A stretch of 64,000 nucleotides of DNA from Euzebya pacifica (GTDB lineage Bacteria; Actinomycetota; Nitriliruptoria; Euzebyales; Euzebyaceae), in the NCBI RefSeq assembly GCF_003344865.1, contig NZ_CP031165.1, forward strand, positions 124,001 to 188,000, in the 5' to 3' direction. A program made the translations under genes and the position numbers. This document shows, one piece after another, positions 52,332 through 64,000 of the stretch (position 1 is its first letter; every line of letters begins with the position of its first letter). Below the pieces are notes generated by a model, which searched no databases, was not told the DNA's origin, and worked only from the letters and a program-made list of their open reading frames with translations.

Positions 52332-53258
52332 GTGGTGACCCCGGCCGCCGCCGAACCGCGAGGGCCGCTGGCCGTCCTCGTCGCCTTCGGTCGTCCGCAC
52401 ACGCTGATCGGCACGACGCTGGCCACCGTGGTGCTGTGGGCCATGGCGCTCGCGCTGCTCGACGTCGGTGTCCTCGACGGCCTGCCGACGTTGGTGGTGA
52501 CCCTCGTGGCGGCGCTGGCAACCAACGTCTTCATCGTCGGCATCAACCAGATGACCGACGTCGAGATCGATCGGATCAACAAACCCGAGCTGCCGGTCGC
52601 GGCCGGGGACCTCAGCGTGTCTGCCGGATGGTCCCTGGTCGGGGGCACCGCCGTCCTTGCCGTCGTCCTCGCCGCGTTCAGCGGCCCCTACCTGCTGGCC
52701 GCCATCGTGGTCGGCCTCCTCGTCGGTGCGGCCTACTCCCTGCCGCCGGTCCGCCTGAAGCGATTCCACCTGGGGGCCGCCGCCGCCATCACCTCGGTCC
52801 GGGCGGTCGTGGTCAACCTGCTGCTGTTCGCCCACTTCACCGACGTGCTCGGCAACGGACCGTCGGTGCCCCGGTACGTGTGGGCGCTCACGGGGATGGT
52901 GCTGGGGCTGACCATCGCCATCGCCTGGTTCAAGGACGTGCCGGACATGGTCGGCGACGCCCGGCACGGCATCGCCACACTGGTCCTGCGGCTGGGGGTC
53001 CGTCGGGTCCTGGCGCTGGGCCTGGGCATCCTCGTGGCCTGCTACGTCTCGATCGTCGCGGCCGGCATCGTGGGCCTCGACGGCGTCAACGGCCCAGCAC
53101 TCGCGGTCGGCCACGTCGGGCTGCTGGGCGCAACGGTCGCGATCACCCGACGTATCCACCTCTCCGACCCGTCGACCCTCGTCGTCTTCTACCGCGACAT
53201 CTGGCGGTTGTTCTTCGCGGAGTACCTCGTCTTCGGCGCGGCGGTGCTGCTGGCCTGA
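52332..53258 (+). CDS. UbiA prenyltransferase, homogentisate phytyltransferase-like
   Basis: The 308-residue membrane enzyme has eight to nine helices and both Asp-rich motifs: NQMTDVEIDRINKPELPVAA (residues 75-95) and FKDVPDMVGDARHGI (near 197-212). The first motif matches the homogentisate prenyltransferase group (tocopherol or plastoquinone type), unusual in an actinobacterium. It attaches a prenyl chain to an aromatic acceptor. GTG at 52332 or the adjacent GTG at 52335 starts it. A second UbiA gene follows convergently after 15 bases. Confidence 0.88.
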   Translation: MVTPAAAEPRGPLAVLVAFGRPHTLIGTTLATVVLWAMALALLDVGVLDGLPTLVVTLVAALATNVFIVGINQMTDVEIDRINKPELPVAAGDLSVSAGWSLVGGTAVLAVVLAAFSGPYLLAAIVVGLLVGAAYSLPPVRLKRFHLGAAAAITSVRAVVVNLLLFAHFTDVLGNGPSVPRYVWALTGMVLGLTIAIAWFKDVPDMVGDARHGIATLVLRLGVRRVLALGLGILVACYVSIVAAGIVGLDGVNGPALAVGHVGLLGATVAITRRIHLSDPSTLVVFYRDIWRLFFAEYLVFGAAVLLA

Positions 53259-53273
53259 ACCCGGCCGGCATGC

Positions 53274-54200
53274 TCAGCCGGTCAGCCCGGATCCCTGCGC
53301 GACCAGCGTGCCCACCAGCAGCAGCCCCGTCGCCATGCTCAGGCGGAAGGCCAGCCCCGGCCGGCCGGCCCGATGGCTCGCGACGACACCCACGAGCAGC
53401 GTGGCGACGACCGCCATGCCGAGGACCGCGCCGACGCCGACCGCCTGACCACCCCGCACCGCCGCCCCGAACAACGCGCTCGCTGATCCGACGCCGAGGA
53501 AGGTCACCGCCATGGCTGCCGCGCCAGCGGACCCCAACCGTTGCGGCAGCCCGCCGATGCCCTGCGCCCGGTCGCGCTCGAGGTCGGGCAGCACGTTCGC
53601 GGCGTGCACGCCAGCGCCGAAGCACGCGGCGGCAACCACGGCCCACCACGCCGGCCACCCGGCGTCGGCGGTCGTGGTGACGACCACCGGCAGCAGGCCG
53701 AACGCCACCAGGTAGCTGACCGGGCTCCACGCCGTTCCCTTCAACCCGGCGTTGTAGGCCCACGCCACGGCGACGGCCACCAGGTGCAGGCCACCGGGGA
53801 GCGGGCCCAGCCACACCGAGGTGACGACGGTGACGGCCAGCGCACCCATCGCAGCCCGGCGCACCGCCGTCTGCGTCACCGAGCCGACGGCGGCCGGCTT
53901 GTCGGTCCGCCCGTCGTCGCGCCCCTGCCGCGCATCGATCCAGTCGTTGGACCACCCCACCGACAGCTGACCGCTGAGGACCGCCACGACGAGCAGGGCC
54001 AGGCGCGGACCGCCGACCCCCACGCCCACGGCAAGCCCCGCGGTGACGACCACGACGACGACGGACGGCTCGAGGTGCGCGGCACGAAGCAGATCCGGGA
54101 TCGAGGATCCGGAAGCTCGTGCGATCGGCGCACCTCCGTCGGTGTGGGCGACGGGACGCAGGCTACGCGAGGACGGTTCGGTGACGGCAGGGATGGGCAT
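53274..54200 (-). CDS. Second UbiA-family prenyltransferase
   Basis: The 308-residue membrane enzyme has GWSNDWIDARQGRDDGRTDK as first Asp-rich motif (NDxxDxxxD) and NVLPDLERDRAQGIGGLPQR as the second, with about eight helices. It is a distant paralogue of the adjacent UbiA gene and not the same subgroup. Acceptor unknown: quinone or lipid. ATG at 54200 has GGGGGCAGGA directly upstream; ATG at 54212 or TTG at 54218 would extend it into the divergent gene start. Confidence 0.85.
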   Translation of the reverse strand: MPIPAVTEPSSRSLRPVAHTDGGAPIARASGSSIPDLLRAAHLEPSVVVVVVTAGLAVGVGVGGPRLALLVVAVLSGQLSVGWSNDWIDARQGRDDGRTDKPAAVGSVTQTAVRRAAMGALAVTVVTSVWLGPLPGGLHLVAVAVAWAYNAGLKGTAWSPVSYLVAFGLLPVVVTTTADAGWPAWWAVVAAACFGAGVHAANVLPDLERDRAQGIGGLPQRLGSAGAAAMAVTFLGVGSASALFGAAVRGGQAVGVGAVLGMAVVATLLVGVVASHRAGRPGLAFRLSMATGLLLVGTLVAQGSGLTG

Positions 54201-54210
54201 TCCTGCCCCC

Positions 54211-54525
54211 ATGCACAACGACGTCGTCCACCGTCTCCAGGCCGAGCTCCGCGACTACTTCGTCGCTCCCCAGCCCGAGTCAGCCCCTCGGCGAGCCGAC
54301 GTGTCGGTCGACTTCGCCGCCCTCGCGCCGGCCATCGAGGCCGCACGGGGCACCACGACCCGGACTGCCCAGGCCCTGCAGGCACCGTCGGCCCGGACGC
54401 TCCTGCGCATCGCCCTGCTGTTCCTCGTCCCGGCCATCCTGATCGCGCTGGTCGGCGTCCCCATGGCGGCCGACCTCGCCGACACGCTGGCCGCGACCGC
54501 CGATGAGGTCATCGCCGGTAGCTGA
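54211..54525 (+). CDS. Small single-pass membrane protein
   Basis: No family recognised. The 104-residue product has a charged helical front (MHNDVVHRLQAELRDYFV), a central soluble part and one hydrophobic helix (LLRIALLFLVPAILIALVGV) near residues 65-85, with a short acidic end. Codon third positions are GC-rich as in real genes here. Its ATG is 10 bases from the divergent UbiA start, so leaders must overlap; the stop is directly followed by the convergent GGDEF gene stop. Confidence 0.6.
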   Translation: MHNDVVHRLQAELRDYFVAPQPESAPRRADVSVDFAALAPAIEAARGTTTRTAQALQAPSARTLLRIALLFLVPAILIALVGVPMAADLADTLAATADEVIAGS

Positions 54526-56004
54526 TCAGCGCGACCCGCGCCCCCCGCCGGGGCGACGGGTTGCGCCCTCGAGGTCCTCGACGTCGTCGAGGTCGACCTG
54601 CTCGGCGGTGGTCGGAAGCCGACGCTTGTGGCGGTACATGGCCCTGTCGGCACGTTCCATGAGGGTGTGCGATGACGTCTCGCCGGGCGTCGCGATGGCC
54701 ATGCCGACGCTGGCGCGGACCACGATCAACGGCTCGGCCGCCACGGTGACCGACTCCAGCGCGGCCGTGACCTCCTTGCGGAGCGTCAGGGGATCGGCGG
54801 TCTGGACGACGACGGTGAACTCGTCGCCCGACAACCGGGCGACCAGGCCACGGTCGCCGACGACCTTCTCGAGGCGGGCCGCGACGGCGATGAGCGCCTG
54901 GTCGCCGGCCCGGTGGCCGTGACGGTCGTTGACGGCCTTGAACTCGTCGACGTCGGCCATGAGCACGGCCACGTCGGCGTCGGACTCCGAGTCGAGCAGC
55001 AGGCTGTCCAGGTGGTCGGTCAGCTGTCTGCGGCTGGCGACCCCGGTCAACGGGTCGGTCGCGAGCTCCTCGTCCAGTCGGGCGCGGTCGAGGTCTCGGT
55101 CGATCAGCATCAACGAGAACCTCCCGACCCACAGGGCCGACAGCGCGGTCATGCCCATGGCCAACCCGAGGTCGGGCGGGCTGCCCAGGACCATCCGTGA
55201 CCACATCAGGGCGGGCGCCGCCGTCAGCGCCAGGCACATCAGCGCCACCGACGCCGCGGTGACCCGACGGTAGACGGGGGCCGGTCCCGGACGGATGGTG
55301 GACAGGTCGCGGTGGGACAGGGCATGGACGAGCAGCAGGCTGGAGACGACGGTCCACACGTCGACCGAGCGTGGCCGGACGGGTCCGAGGCCCTGCAGCG
55401 CGGTCAGGATCGTGCCGGGGATGGCCAGGCCGGCAGCCAGCGCGAAGGACCGCACCGCTCCGGACGGGTCGGTTGCGATCGCCCGCAGCCACAGGCTGGT
55501 CCCGACCAGTCCGATGATCAGCATGGTCGACGGCGTCGAGGTGGCCACCAACGGGTCACCGGTCAGGGCCGCGATCTCGCGCAGCCCCATCGACGCGATC
55601 AGTCCCACGATGAGGCCGTCGAGGATGATGTGGCGGCCGTGCCCCGGCCGGATGCCCCGCACGAACACCGCACCCGCGCCCAACAGGAGCAACGAGGCCA
55701 GCCCGTTGAGCAGCTCACCCGGACCACCGTCGGGCAGCGCGACCCGGGTGCCGTTGCTCAGCGCGTACAGCGTGCACGCCCCGACGAGCAGCCAGAACGC
55801 CGGCAGGCGGGGCCCCTTGGCGCGTCGGACGCGGAGCAGGCTGACCGTTCCGGCCGCGGCGGCGAGCAGGTACTGCAGCCCACGCACGGCCACCCGGGTC
55901 TCGTCGCCGACGAGCAGGGCCAGCGCGGCCAGGAGCACCGCAGCGAAGAGCCATGGTGCCGAGCGCGCACCAGCGATCCCCCGCGTTGGTGTTGGGTTGG
56001 CCAT
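54526..56004 (-). CDS. Membrane GGDEF protein (SGDEF variant)
   Basis: The 492-residue product has about nine N-terminal helices (residues 15-300) resembling MASE-type sensor regions, then a GGDEF domain: LTGVASRRQLTDHLDSLLLD, MADVDEFKAVNDRHGHRAGD and ARLSGDEFTVVV. The first Gly of the motif is Ser, a variant that can remain active in other cyclases. No EAL domain. It likely makes cyclic di-GMP; a receptor role is possible. ATG at 56004 is taken from the Ala-rich start; no strong ribosome site. Confidence 0.85.
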   Translation of the reverse strand: MANPTPTRGIAGARSAPWLFAAVLLAALALLVGDETRVAVRGLQYLLAAAAGTVSLLRVRRAKGPRLPAFWLLVGACTLYALSNGTRVALPDGGPGELLNGLASLLLLGAGAVFVRGIRPGHGRHIILDGLIVGLIASMGLREIAALTGDPLVATSTPSTMLIIGLVGTSLWLRAIATDPSGAVRSFALAAGLAIPGTILTALQGLGPVRPRSVDVWTVVSSLLLVHALSHRDLSTIRPGPAPVYRRVTAASVALMCLALTAAPALMWSRMVLGSPPDLGLAMGMTALSALWVGRFSLMLIDRDLDRARLDEELATDPLTGVASRRQLTDHLDSLLLDSESDADVAVLMADVDEFKAVNDRHGHRAGDQALIAVAARLEKVVGDRGLVARLSGDEFTVVVQTADPLTLRKEVTAALESVTVAAEPLIVVRASVGMAIATPGETSSHTLMERADRAMYRHKRRLPTTAEQVDLDDVEDLEGATRRPGGGRGSR

Positions 56005-56140
56005 CGGCCCCCAATCGGCGCCCGGAGTCGGGACCTGAGGCGTCCCGCGGCGTTTCGCCTGCCGGCCCCGCGGGAACGTCACGAATGCGCTTCACCCAGC
56101 TGACGCACCCAGCTGACAACCCCGACGGAGGACCCTTCCA

Positions 56141-57115
56141 GTGACGACGACGACCGAGCCACGCGGCCGCCGCTCCGGCGCGACCGCCGACGACCCCACC
56201 GACATCCCCTCCGAGGGCTGGCGACAGATCCTCCGGCGCACCAAGGACGAGATCAAGGACGATCGCGTCACCCTGATGGCGGCGGGCATGGCCTTCTACG
56301 CGATGCTCGCCCTCTTCCCAGCGCTTGCCGCGGCCATCACGATCTGGGGTCTGGTCGCCGACCCGGTGCAGGTGCAGCAGACCATCGCCGACGCCGCGCA
56401 AGCGCTGCCCTCGGGTGCCGCCGACCTGCTGTCGGAGCAGATGACCCGGATCGCCGACAGCTCGGGCACGGCCCTCGGGTGGACGCTGGTGGCCACGCTC
56501 GGTGGTGCGCTGTGGTCGGCGTCCAGCGGGACCAAGGGGATGATGGAAGCCGTCAACGCCGCCTACGACGAGGACGAGACCCGTGGCTTCGTCCGTGTCC
56601 GGGGCATGGCCCTGGCCCTCACCCTCGGCGGGATCTTCTTCGGGCTCCTGCTGGTCGGCCTCGTCGCGGTCGTCCCCGGTGTCCTGTCGCTCATCGGCCT
56701 GGGTTCGCTGGCGGAGAACCTCGTGCGCTGGGGTCGCTGGCCCGTCCTCGCCGTCGTGCTCGCACTCGGCCTCGCTGTCATCTACCGCTACGCCCCCGAT
56801 CGCGATCAGCCCAAGTGGCGCTGGATGAGCCCGGGCAGCATCGCCGCGGTCGTCCTGTGGCTCGTGGCCTCCGCCGGATTCGCCTGGTACGTCAACAGCT
56901 TCGGCTCCTACAGCGAGACCTACGGCTCCATCGCCGGCGTCATCGTCCTGATGTTGTGGTTCTTCATCAGCGCGCTGGCCGTGCTCGTCGGCGCCGAGCT
57001 CAACGCCGAGGTCGAACGCCAACCGCGCCGGGTCGGGATGACCGACGACAGCCGGCAGATCGACCTCCGCGACCCCGACGCCGCCCAGCGACCGGTGCGC
57101 AGCGGTCCCAGCTGA
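56141..57115 (+). CDS. YihY/BrkB-family integral membrane protein
   Basis: The 324-residue product has six helices typical of the family: DDRVTLMAAGMAFYAMLALF at residues 40-60, WSASSGTKGMMEAVNAAYDE, the middle helices, and GSIAGVIVLMLWFFISALAV near residues 265-285 leading to LVGAELNAEVER. The family was once annotated as ribonuclease BN; that activity is not supported. A transport role has been suggested. GTG at 56141 has GGAGGA 9 bases before it. Confidence 0.9.
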   Translation: MTTTTEPRGRRSGATADDPTDIPSEGWRQILRRTKDEIKDDRVTLMAAGMAFYAMLALFPALAAAITIWGLVADPVQVQQTIADAAQALPSGAADLLSEQMTRIADSSGTALGWTLVATLGGALWSASSGTKGMMEAVNAAYDEDETRGFVRVRGMALALTLGGIFFGLLLVGLVAVVPGVLSLIGLGSLAENLVRWGRWPVLAVVLALGLAVIYRYAPDRDQPKWRWMSPGSIAAVVLWLVASAGFAWYVNSFGSYSETYGSIAGVIVLMLWFFISALAVLVGAELNAEVERQPRRVGMTDDSRQIDLRDPDAAQRPVRSGPS

Positions 57116-57127
57116 CCCTGTTGCCCC

Positions 57128-57202
57128 GGACCTGACCGCGCTGGACCTGACCGCGCTGGACCTGACCGCGCTGGACCTGACCGCTCCGGACCTGACCGCG
57201 CC
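57128..57202 (+). repeat. Five tandem 15-bp units
   Basis: GGACCTGACCGCGCT is repeated head to tail five times, the last two units with small changes (CTCC, CGCC ends). It fills most of the 111-base gap between the YihY-type gene and the VOC-GNAT-cupin gene. In one frame it would read LDLTA pentads, but no start precedes them. Confidence 0.9.
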
Positions 57203-57226
57203 GGACCGTCCCGCTACGGTCCGGCC

Positions 57227-58384
57227 ATGGCACGCATCGAGTCCCTGAGCGCCGTGACGCTCGCCGTGGCCGACATGGCCCGGTCGACCGCCTTCTACGA
57301 CGCGCTCGGCCTCGAGCGCGTCCACCACCAGGCCGACTTCACCTCCTACCGCTGCGGGGAGGGGTTCCTCAACCTCCAGCAGGTGGCCGCACCGTCCCCG
57401 TCGGGGTGGGGCCGGGCCATCCTCTGGGTCGACGACGTGGACGCGATGGCCCGCGTGGCCGTCGCGGCCGGTGGGGTGCTGGACGGCGAACCGGCGGATG
57501 CACCGTGGGGCGAGCGGTACGTGCACTGCACCGACCCCGACGGCCACGAGCTGTCCTTCGCCCGTCCCGTCGACAACCCGGTCTTCCGGCCGGCGGCACC
57601 GGAGGACATCGACCACCTGCTCGAGCTGAACGAGGCGGAGGTGCCGGCCGTCGGATCCCTGGATCGGGACGGCTTCGACCGGCTGCTGGATCAGGCGGAC
57701 CGGACGGTGGTCGTTCGCAGAGGGGGGTCGATCGCCGGCTTCGTCGTCCTGGTCCGCGAGGGGTCGGACTACGCCAGCCCCAACTACCGGTGGTTCGCCG
57801 AGCGGGTTCCGTCCTTCCTCTACGTGGACCGTGTTGTGGTCGCCCCCGACCATCGCCGACGCGGGATCGGCCGGGCGCTGTACCGCTGGGTCATCGACGC
57901 GGCCGGTGACCTGCCCGTGCTGGCCGAGGTCAACACCATCCCGCGCAACGACGCGTCGCTGGACTTCCACGCCGACATGGGGTTCGAGGAGATGGGACGG
58001 GTCGCCCACGCCGCCGACAAGGAGGTCGCCATGCTGCGCCACGACCCGGTCGGCGCGACCCTCCGGTCGGGTTCGTTGACGGCCTCGTCCGAGGCGCCCG
58101 GTGCCGGGGAGACCTTCACGACCCTGCTGTGGCAGCCGGGGGTCACGGTGGAACAGATCGTCTCCTCCGATGCACCCGACACCCACGAGCAGGTGGGTGA
58201 TGCCGACGAGTGGGTGGTCCTGCTCGACGGGAGCGCCGACCTGGAGGTCGAGGGGGTCGTCCGGACGCTCGCCGCGGGTGACTGGGTCGTGCTGCCGGCG
58301 GGCACCCCGCACAGGGTCTTGTCGACGTCCAGCGGCGCACGATGGCTGGCGGTCCACGTCGACCCTCCGGGGACACCAGCCTGA
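57227..58384 (+). CDS. Fusion of VOC (glyoxalase-like), GNAT acetyltransferase and cupin domains
   Basis: One uninterrupted 385-residue frame holds three enzyme folds. Residues 1-112: VOC/glyoxalase-like (VTLAVADMARSTAFYDALGL, HCTDPDGHELSFARP). Residues about 117-266: GNAT N-acetyltransferase, with VVAPDHRRRGIGRALYR as the acetyl-CoA loop. Residues about 280-385: cupin (VLLDGSADLEVEGVVRTLAA, AGDWVVLPAGTPHRV). No stops or frameshifts are seen at the joints. The combined substrate is unknown; detoxification or antibiotic modification is a guess. ATG at 57227 fits the VOC start. Convergent with the next gene. Confidence 0.82.
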   Translation: MARIESLSAVTLAVADMARSTAFYDALGLERVHHQADFTSYRCGEGFLNLQQVAAPSPSGWGRAILWVDDVDAMARVAVAAGGVLDGEPADAPWGERYVHCTDPDGHELSFARPVDNPVFRPAAPEDIDHLLELNEAEVPAVGSLDRDGFDRLLDQADRTVVVRRGGSIAGFVVLVREGSDYASPNYRWFAERVPSFLYVDRVVVAPDHRRRGIGRALYRWVIDAAGDLPVLAEVNTIPRNDASLDFHADMGFEEMGRVAHAADKEVAMLRHDPVGATLRSGSLTASSEAPGAGETFTTLLWQPGVTVEQIVSSDAPDTHEQVGDADEWVVLLDGSADLEVEGVVRTLAAGDWVVLPAGTPHRVLSTSSGARWLAVHVDPPGTPA

Positions 58385-58408
58385 TGCGGTGACGCGCGTC
58401 GGGGCGGG

Positions 58409-59821
58409 TCATCCGTCCCGGCGGTACCGCGTGACCACGCGGGAGACGGCCGGCGCTCCCGGTGCGGTCCGGACCGGGAACAGCCCCGCGAGCACGTGGC
58501 TGGCAACGACCGCGCCGACCGCCCCCCACCCGGCCCGGGACAGCACGGCCCCGACCACGCCGCCGATGACGGTGGCCACGACGACGGCCAGCAGCCCGGC
58601 GTTGAACACCACCACCCGGGTGGCGGCCAGTCGTTCGAACCTGGCGACCAGACGGTCCCGGCCGGCGAAGGTCCGACCGCGCAGCATCGGGGCGACGTGG
58701 GCCAGCACGCCGATGATCGCCTGCAGCAGCACCCCCATGCCGACCGCCACCCCGAGGGCGTCCAGCCGGTCCCACCAGCCGTAGGCCACCACGGCCACGT
58801 CGGCCCAGACCACCGCGGGAAACCACAGGCAGACCGCCACGACCGCCCATCGTGCCGGCGCCCCGTGGGACCGCAGCCCCGCTCGCACGACCGCGCCGCA
58901 CGTCGCCGTGGCCGCCCACGCGAGGGCGCCCAGCGCCACCGCCGCCAGGCACCGGACGATGATGCCGAGGACCCCGCCGACACCGGTCGCCAGCAGCAGC
59001 AGGGTGGCGATGCTCAGCCCGGTCGCGCCGTGGCGCAGCACGACGGCGGCCCGGTCGTCGGCCCCGGGTTCGATCCGGGTGCGGGCGAGGGTGGGCCCGA
59101 AGAACACGAGTGTGGCCAGCAGCGTCAGCCCGCCCCAGCCGAGCACGTTGACGTGCAGGTGGGCGATGCGGGCCGAGACGTACCACGGCCCGGACAGCAC
59201 CCCGAGGCCCATCAGCACCCCGAGCAGGGCACCGTGCACGAACATGCCGTGGGCCCGCTCGTAGGCCCGCACGATCCATGCGAACCGAGCCCCGACCGCC
59301 TGCGTGCGCATGCCACGGAGCTGCCACCACGACCACATCACGGCCGCGGTCAGCGCGGTCGCGCCGGCCGCGAGCAGGACCCGTCGGCCCTGGACGACCC
59401 CGACAAGCATGGCGGCGGCGCCGACATCGGCCAGGACGAGGCGGGCCGTCGGGCTCGTGGCGGGGCTGCGCGTCAGGGTCGTGCCGAAGTGGTCGCTGAA
59501 GGCAAGGACGAGGTTGGACAGGACCCCGAGGGTGAACAGGTGCACCGCCAGCCACCGGCCGCCCGGCAGCCGCTCGCCCCCCACCGCCCAGACGACCACG
59601 GCGATGCCGAAGGCCACCGCGAGCAGCACCGCAGGCACGGTCGGCCCGAAGGGGGAGCGGCCGAGCCGTCCCTTCCGGTGACCGCGGACGGCCCGCGGTC
59701 GGGATGTCGTCGGGGAGGGGTGAGTCGGCACGGACGCAGGGTCGACCGGACCGCGCTGGGCTGTCCAGCACCGTTGGTCCCGGTGATCTCGGGACCATGG
59801 ACGTGCGCTGTACGTGCCCAT
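58409..59821 (-). CDS. Polytopic membrane protein, NnrS/copper-oxidase-associated type
   Basis: The 470-residue product has a basic Pro/Arg-rich N-terminus of about 55 residues, then 10-12 helices. HLHVNVLGWGGLTLLATLVF and FVHGALLGVLMGLGVLSG are His-rich helix segments that recall the membrane parts found with NnrS proteins and actinobacterial copper oxidases or nitrite reductases, where such His may bind heme or copper. The assignment to a family is tentative. ATG at 59821 is the first start; GTG at 59731 would remove the odd leader. It is divergent from the S8-type protease. Confidence 0.6.
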   Translation of the reverse strand: MGTYSARPWSRDHRDQRCWTAQRGPVDPASVPTHPSPTTSRPRAVRGHRKGRLGRSPFGPTVPAVLLAVAFGIAVVVWAVGGERLPGGRWLAVHLFTLGVLSNLVLAFSDHFGTTLTRSPATSPTARLVLADVGAAAMLVGVVQGRRVLLAAGATALTAAVMWSWWQLRGMRTQAVGARFAWIVRAYERAHGMFVHGALLGVLMGLGVLSGPWYVSARIAHLHVNVLGWGGLTLLATLVFFGPTLARTRIEPGADDRAAVVLRHGATGLSIATLLLLATGVGGVLGIIVRCLAAVALGALAWAATATCGAVVRAGLRSHGAPARWAVVAVCLWFPAVVWADVAVVAYGWWDRLDALGVAVGMGVLLQAIIGVLAHVAPMLRGRTFAGRDRLVARFERLAATRVVVFNAGLLAVVVATVIGGVVGAVLSRAGWGAVGAVVASHVLAGLFPVRTAPGAPAVSRVVTRYRRDG

Positions 59822-59915
59822 GTCTTACGGGGAGTTGTGTCACCGCACGTGCAGTCGTAGCGTCGGCACATCGGGCGCGACCGGTGTACCGACGGCAGAA
59901 GGTTGAGGGACTTCC

Positions 59916-63725
<3,810 letters not shown>

Positions 63726-63746
63726 CGGCGGTCGCACCCCACCCAC

Positions 63747-63774
63747 GCCGCCGGGGTCATCCGTCCCCGGCGGC
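63747..63774. terminator. Bidirectional terminator hairpin
   Basis: GCCGCCGGGG (63747-63756), an 8-base loop, CCCCGGCGGC (63765-63774): a perfect 10-bp stem between two convergent genes. It starts 21 bases after the protease stop; the stop codon of the CGNR gene lies in its loop. Confidence 0.75.
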
Positions 63775-64000
63775 CTTCCTGGCCCGATAGGCCGCCACGT
63801 TGGCCCTGTTCCCGCAGTTGCCGACATCGCAGTAGCGCTTCGACCGGTTGCGGGACAGGTCGACCAGCACGGCCTCGCAGTCCTCGGCCGCACAGCGTCG
63901 CAGCCGCGAGAGCTCCTCGGCGCGGACCAGGTCGACGACGGCGAGGGCAGCCTCGACGGCGATTCGCTCGGCGAGGGGATGGTCGGCTCCGACGGCATGG
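63757..64000 (-). CDS. CGNR zinc-finger (ABATE-type) transcription regulator, 5' end outside window
   Basis: The minus strand is open to the window edge and gives 80 residues: a helical part (LAERIAVEAALAVVDLVRAE) and the family's C-terminal zinc finger, with CAAEDCEAVLVDLSRN, KRYCDVGNCGNRANV and AAYRARKA. The CGNR motif is exact. These small regulators pair an N-terminal stress-sensing ABATE domain, missing here, with this finger. No start codon is inside the window, so the gene is partial; it stops at TGA (63757-63759). Confidence 0.85.
   Translation of the reverse strand, partial: HAVGADHPLAERIAVEAALAVVDLVRAEELSRLRRCAAEDCEAVLVDLSRNRSKRYCDVGNCGNRANVAAYRARKAAGDG

Noticed and set aside
57114-57240. 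Pentapeptide-repeat gene (LDLTA units)
   Set aside because: No start codon or ribosome site, only five units, and it stops in the next gene.

Overview
The window is about 70% GC chromosomal DNA that is almost fully coding. GTG starts are frequent and 4-base stop/start overlaps (GTGA/ATGA) are common. This style, together with three proteins carrying the putative cell-wall-binding repeat 2 (CWB2), SufR-like and TetR regulators, an F420-era actinobacterial gene set (CtaD, FolE, LigC-type ligase, Stf0 sulfotransferase) and no rRNA, tRNA or phage module, points to an actinobacterium, plausibly a deep-branching marine or halotolerant Nitriliruptoria/Euzebya-like lineage. The lineage is an inference from gene content, not a database match. 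No gap between genes exceeds 300 bases.

Layout. 1-7.1 kb: the end of a phytoene-desaturase-like flavoprotein, an excalibur-domain membrane protein, an IS30 element, an AhpD-like protein and a P1B-type metal ATPase. This stretch holds six copies of a 42-47 bp palindromic repeat, always in pairs about 72 bp apart; the IS30 element sits inside one copy. 7.1-10.6 kb: DUF952 protein, phosphodiesterase and a large secreted CWB2 protein. 10.6-17.7 kb: a redox block (SufR-like regulator, DoxX-like protein, FAD reductase, FolE, CtaD, second SufR-like regulator, aldo/keto reductase). 17.7-22.2 kb: a minus-strand set (FrnE-like DsbA protein, a three-part KaiC-like/XRE/cupin regulator, GreA-like factor), a methyl-accepting protein and OsmC.

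23.1-30.2 kb is the most interesting region: a repetitive acidic polypeptide lacking Cys, Tyr and Trp, then a membrane protein that joins a PqqD-like domain, an M50 metalloprotease core and an extracytoplasmic double-CxxC domain, then a glycosyltransferase, a Stf0-type sulfotransferase and a Rieske/FAD oxidoreductase. The last three overlap at their start/stop codons. I read this as a candidate pathway that processes, glycosylates and sulfates a surface or secreted product. A SulP anion transporter converges on its end.

32.1-41.1 kb: a secreted alpha/beta hydrolase with PKD and CWB2 domains, divergent from a fully overlapping seven-gene operon for a branched-chain-amino-acid-type ABC importer (LivJGFHM), a TetR regulator and an alpha/beta hydrolase. 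41.1-50.2 kb: a histidine kinase whose phospho-acceptor His reads as Arg, a diguanylate cyclase, LigC-like ligase and RecQ (tail to tail, stops overlapping), a DUF2269 protein and an ECF sigma/anti-sigma pair. 50.2-64 kb: disulfide oxidoreductase, peroxiredoxin-like protein, two UbiA prenyltransferases, a second GGDEF protein, a YihY/BrkB protein, a VOC-GNAT-cupin fusion, a polytopic membrane protein, a secreted S8-type protease with FN3 and CWB2 domains, and a partial CGNR zinc-finger gene at the right edge.
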